In this document: positions 5,550 to 5,764 of the stretch, one piece after another
How the letters are laid out: each line of letters starts with the position of its first letter
Numbering within the stretch: position 1 is the stretch's first letter
DNA from: an uncultured Actinomycetes bacterium
Lineage (GTDB): Bacteria; Actinomycetota; Actinomycetes; Nanopelagicales; Nanopelagicaceae
Assembly (NCBI GenBank): GCA_903844585.1
Contig: CAIMUD010000045.1
Coordinates: 1 to 5,764 of the forward strand
DNA: 5,764 bases
Reading direction: 5' to 3'
Position numbers and translations under genes: made by a program
Notes under the pieces: model-generated
The model's input: the letters and a program-made list of their open reading frames with translations, nothing else
What the model was told of the DNA's origin: nothing
The model's database searches: none

Positions 5550-5764
5550 TTGTCTAATTTAGTTAAAACATCACCAGTCGTAGCAGTAAACGACATCGGA
5601 TCAGCAGCAGATTTCCTTGCAGCAATCGAAGGCACAATTAGAAATTTCAATGACGGAGACCTCGTTGAAGGTACTGTCGTTCAAGTAGATCGCGAAGAAG
5701 TTCTTCTAGATATTGGTTACAAGACAGAAGGCGTAATTCCTTCACGCGAACTCTCAATCCGCCA
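5550..5764 (+). CDS. rpsA: 30S ribosomal protein S1 (3' partial, TTG start)
   Basis: N-terminal 71 residues of ribosomal protein S1, which binds mRNA at the 30S subunit and assists translation initiation. The frame runs open to the window edge, so the gene is truncated on the right. After a short variable start the sequence reads VAVNDIGSAADFLAAIEGTI (11-30), the actinobacterial-type leader segment. The first S1 OB-fold domain then begins at about residue 35: FNDGDLVEGTVVQVDREEVL and DIGYKTEGVIPSRELSI (54-70). This closely matches S1 of Streptomyces and Mycobacterium as I recall them. The start is taken as TTG at 5550 because GGAG precedes it and no other start codon lies nearby in frame; an upstream in-frame CTG at 5514 lacks support. 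It follows polA by 113 bases, an order conserved in Actinobacteria. Confidence 0.93.
   Translation, partial: MSNLVKTSPVVAVNDIGSAADFLAAIEGTIRNFNDGDLVEGTVVQVDREEVLLDIGYKTEGVIPSRELSIR

Noticed and set aside
1..5764. Mobile elements, CRISPR arrays, tRNA/rRNA genes or a novel defence-type system
   Set aside because: No transposase, integrase, regularly spaced repeats or RNA-gene signatures were seen; nearly all the sequence is accounted for by conserved housekeeping and transport genes.

Overview
The window is an ordinary bacterial chromosomal segment, most likely from a low-GC actinobacterium. The end of a branched-chain amino acid ABC transporter operon (livM-livG-livF) lies next to a small thioesterase gene, polA and the start of rpsA. 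That neighbourhood is characteristic of Actinobacteria. Three further points agree: the N-terminus of ribosomal protein S1 is of the actinobacterial type, the DNA polymerase I carries the actinobacterial-type tyrosine O-helix (KAMSYGLAYG), and its proofreading motifs are degraded. Base composition is only in the low to mid 40s % GC by eye, with compact spacing. This points to a streamlined freshwater lineage such as the acI/Nanopelagicales group; that placement is inference, not demonstrated.

Positions 1-2340 hold the transporter genes, all on the + strand. livM (membrane permease) is cut by the left edge. livG and livF (the two ATPases) follow with overlaps of 1 and 11 bases, so the three are one transcript and probably translationally coupled. 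livH and the substrate-binding protein gene would be expected to the left, outside the window. A 37-bp convergent gap (2341-2377) separates livF from a minus-strand PaaI/MenI-type hotdog thioesterase (2378-2791), whose Gln/His/Glu active-site set can be placed by spacing.

A 47-bp divergent gap (2792-2838) separates the thioesterase from polA (2839-5436). Each side has a TANNNT box very close to the start codon, so leaderless or near-leaderless transcripts are plausible in both directions. polA encodes a full-length Pol I of 865 residues, with an apparently intact 5' nuclease, a vestigial 3'-5' exonuclease domain and an intact polymerase domain. A 113-bp spacer (5437-5549) then leads to rpsA, which probably starts with TTG at 5550 and runs off the right edge. 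This spacer contains an imperfect 17-bp direct repeat, a candidate promoter and some folding potential, and is the least explained stretch of the window.

I found no mobile element, CRISPR array, tRNA or rRNA, and no evidence of an undescribed multi-gene system. The findings are modest: start-site architecture, an rpsA leader with repeats, and active-site features of Pol I.
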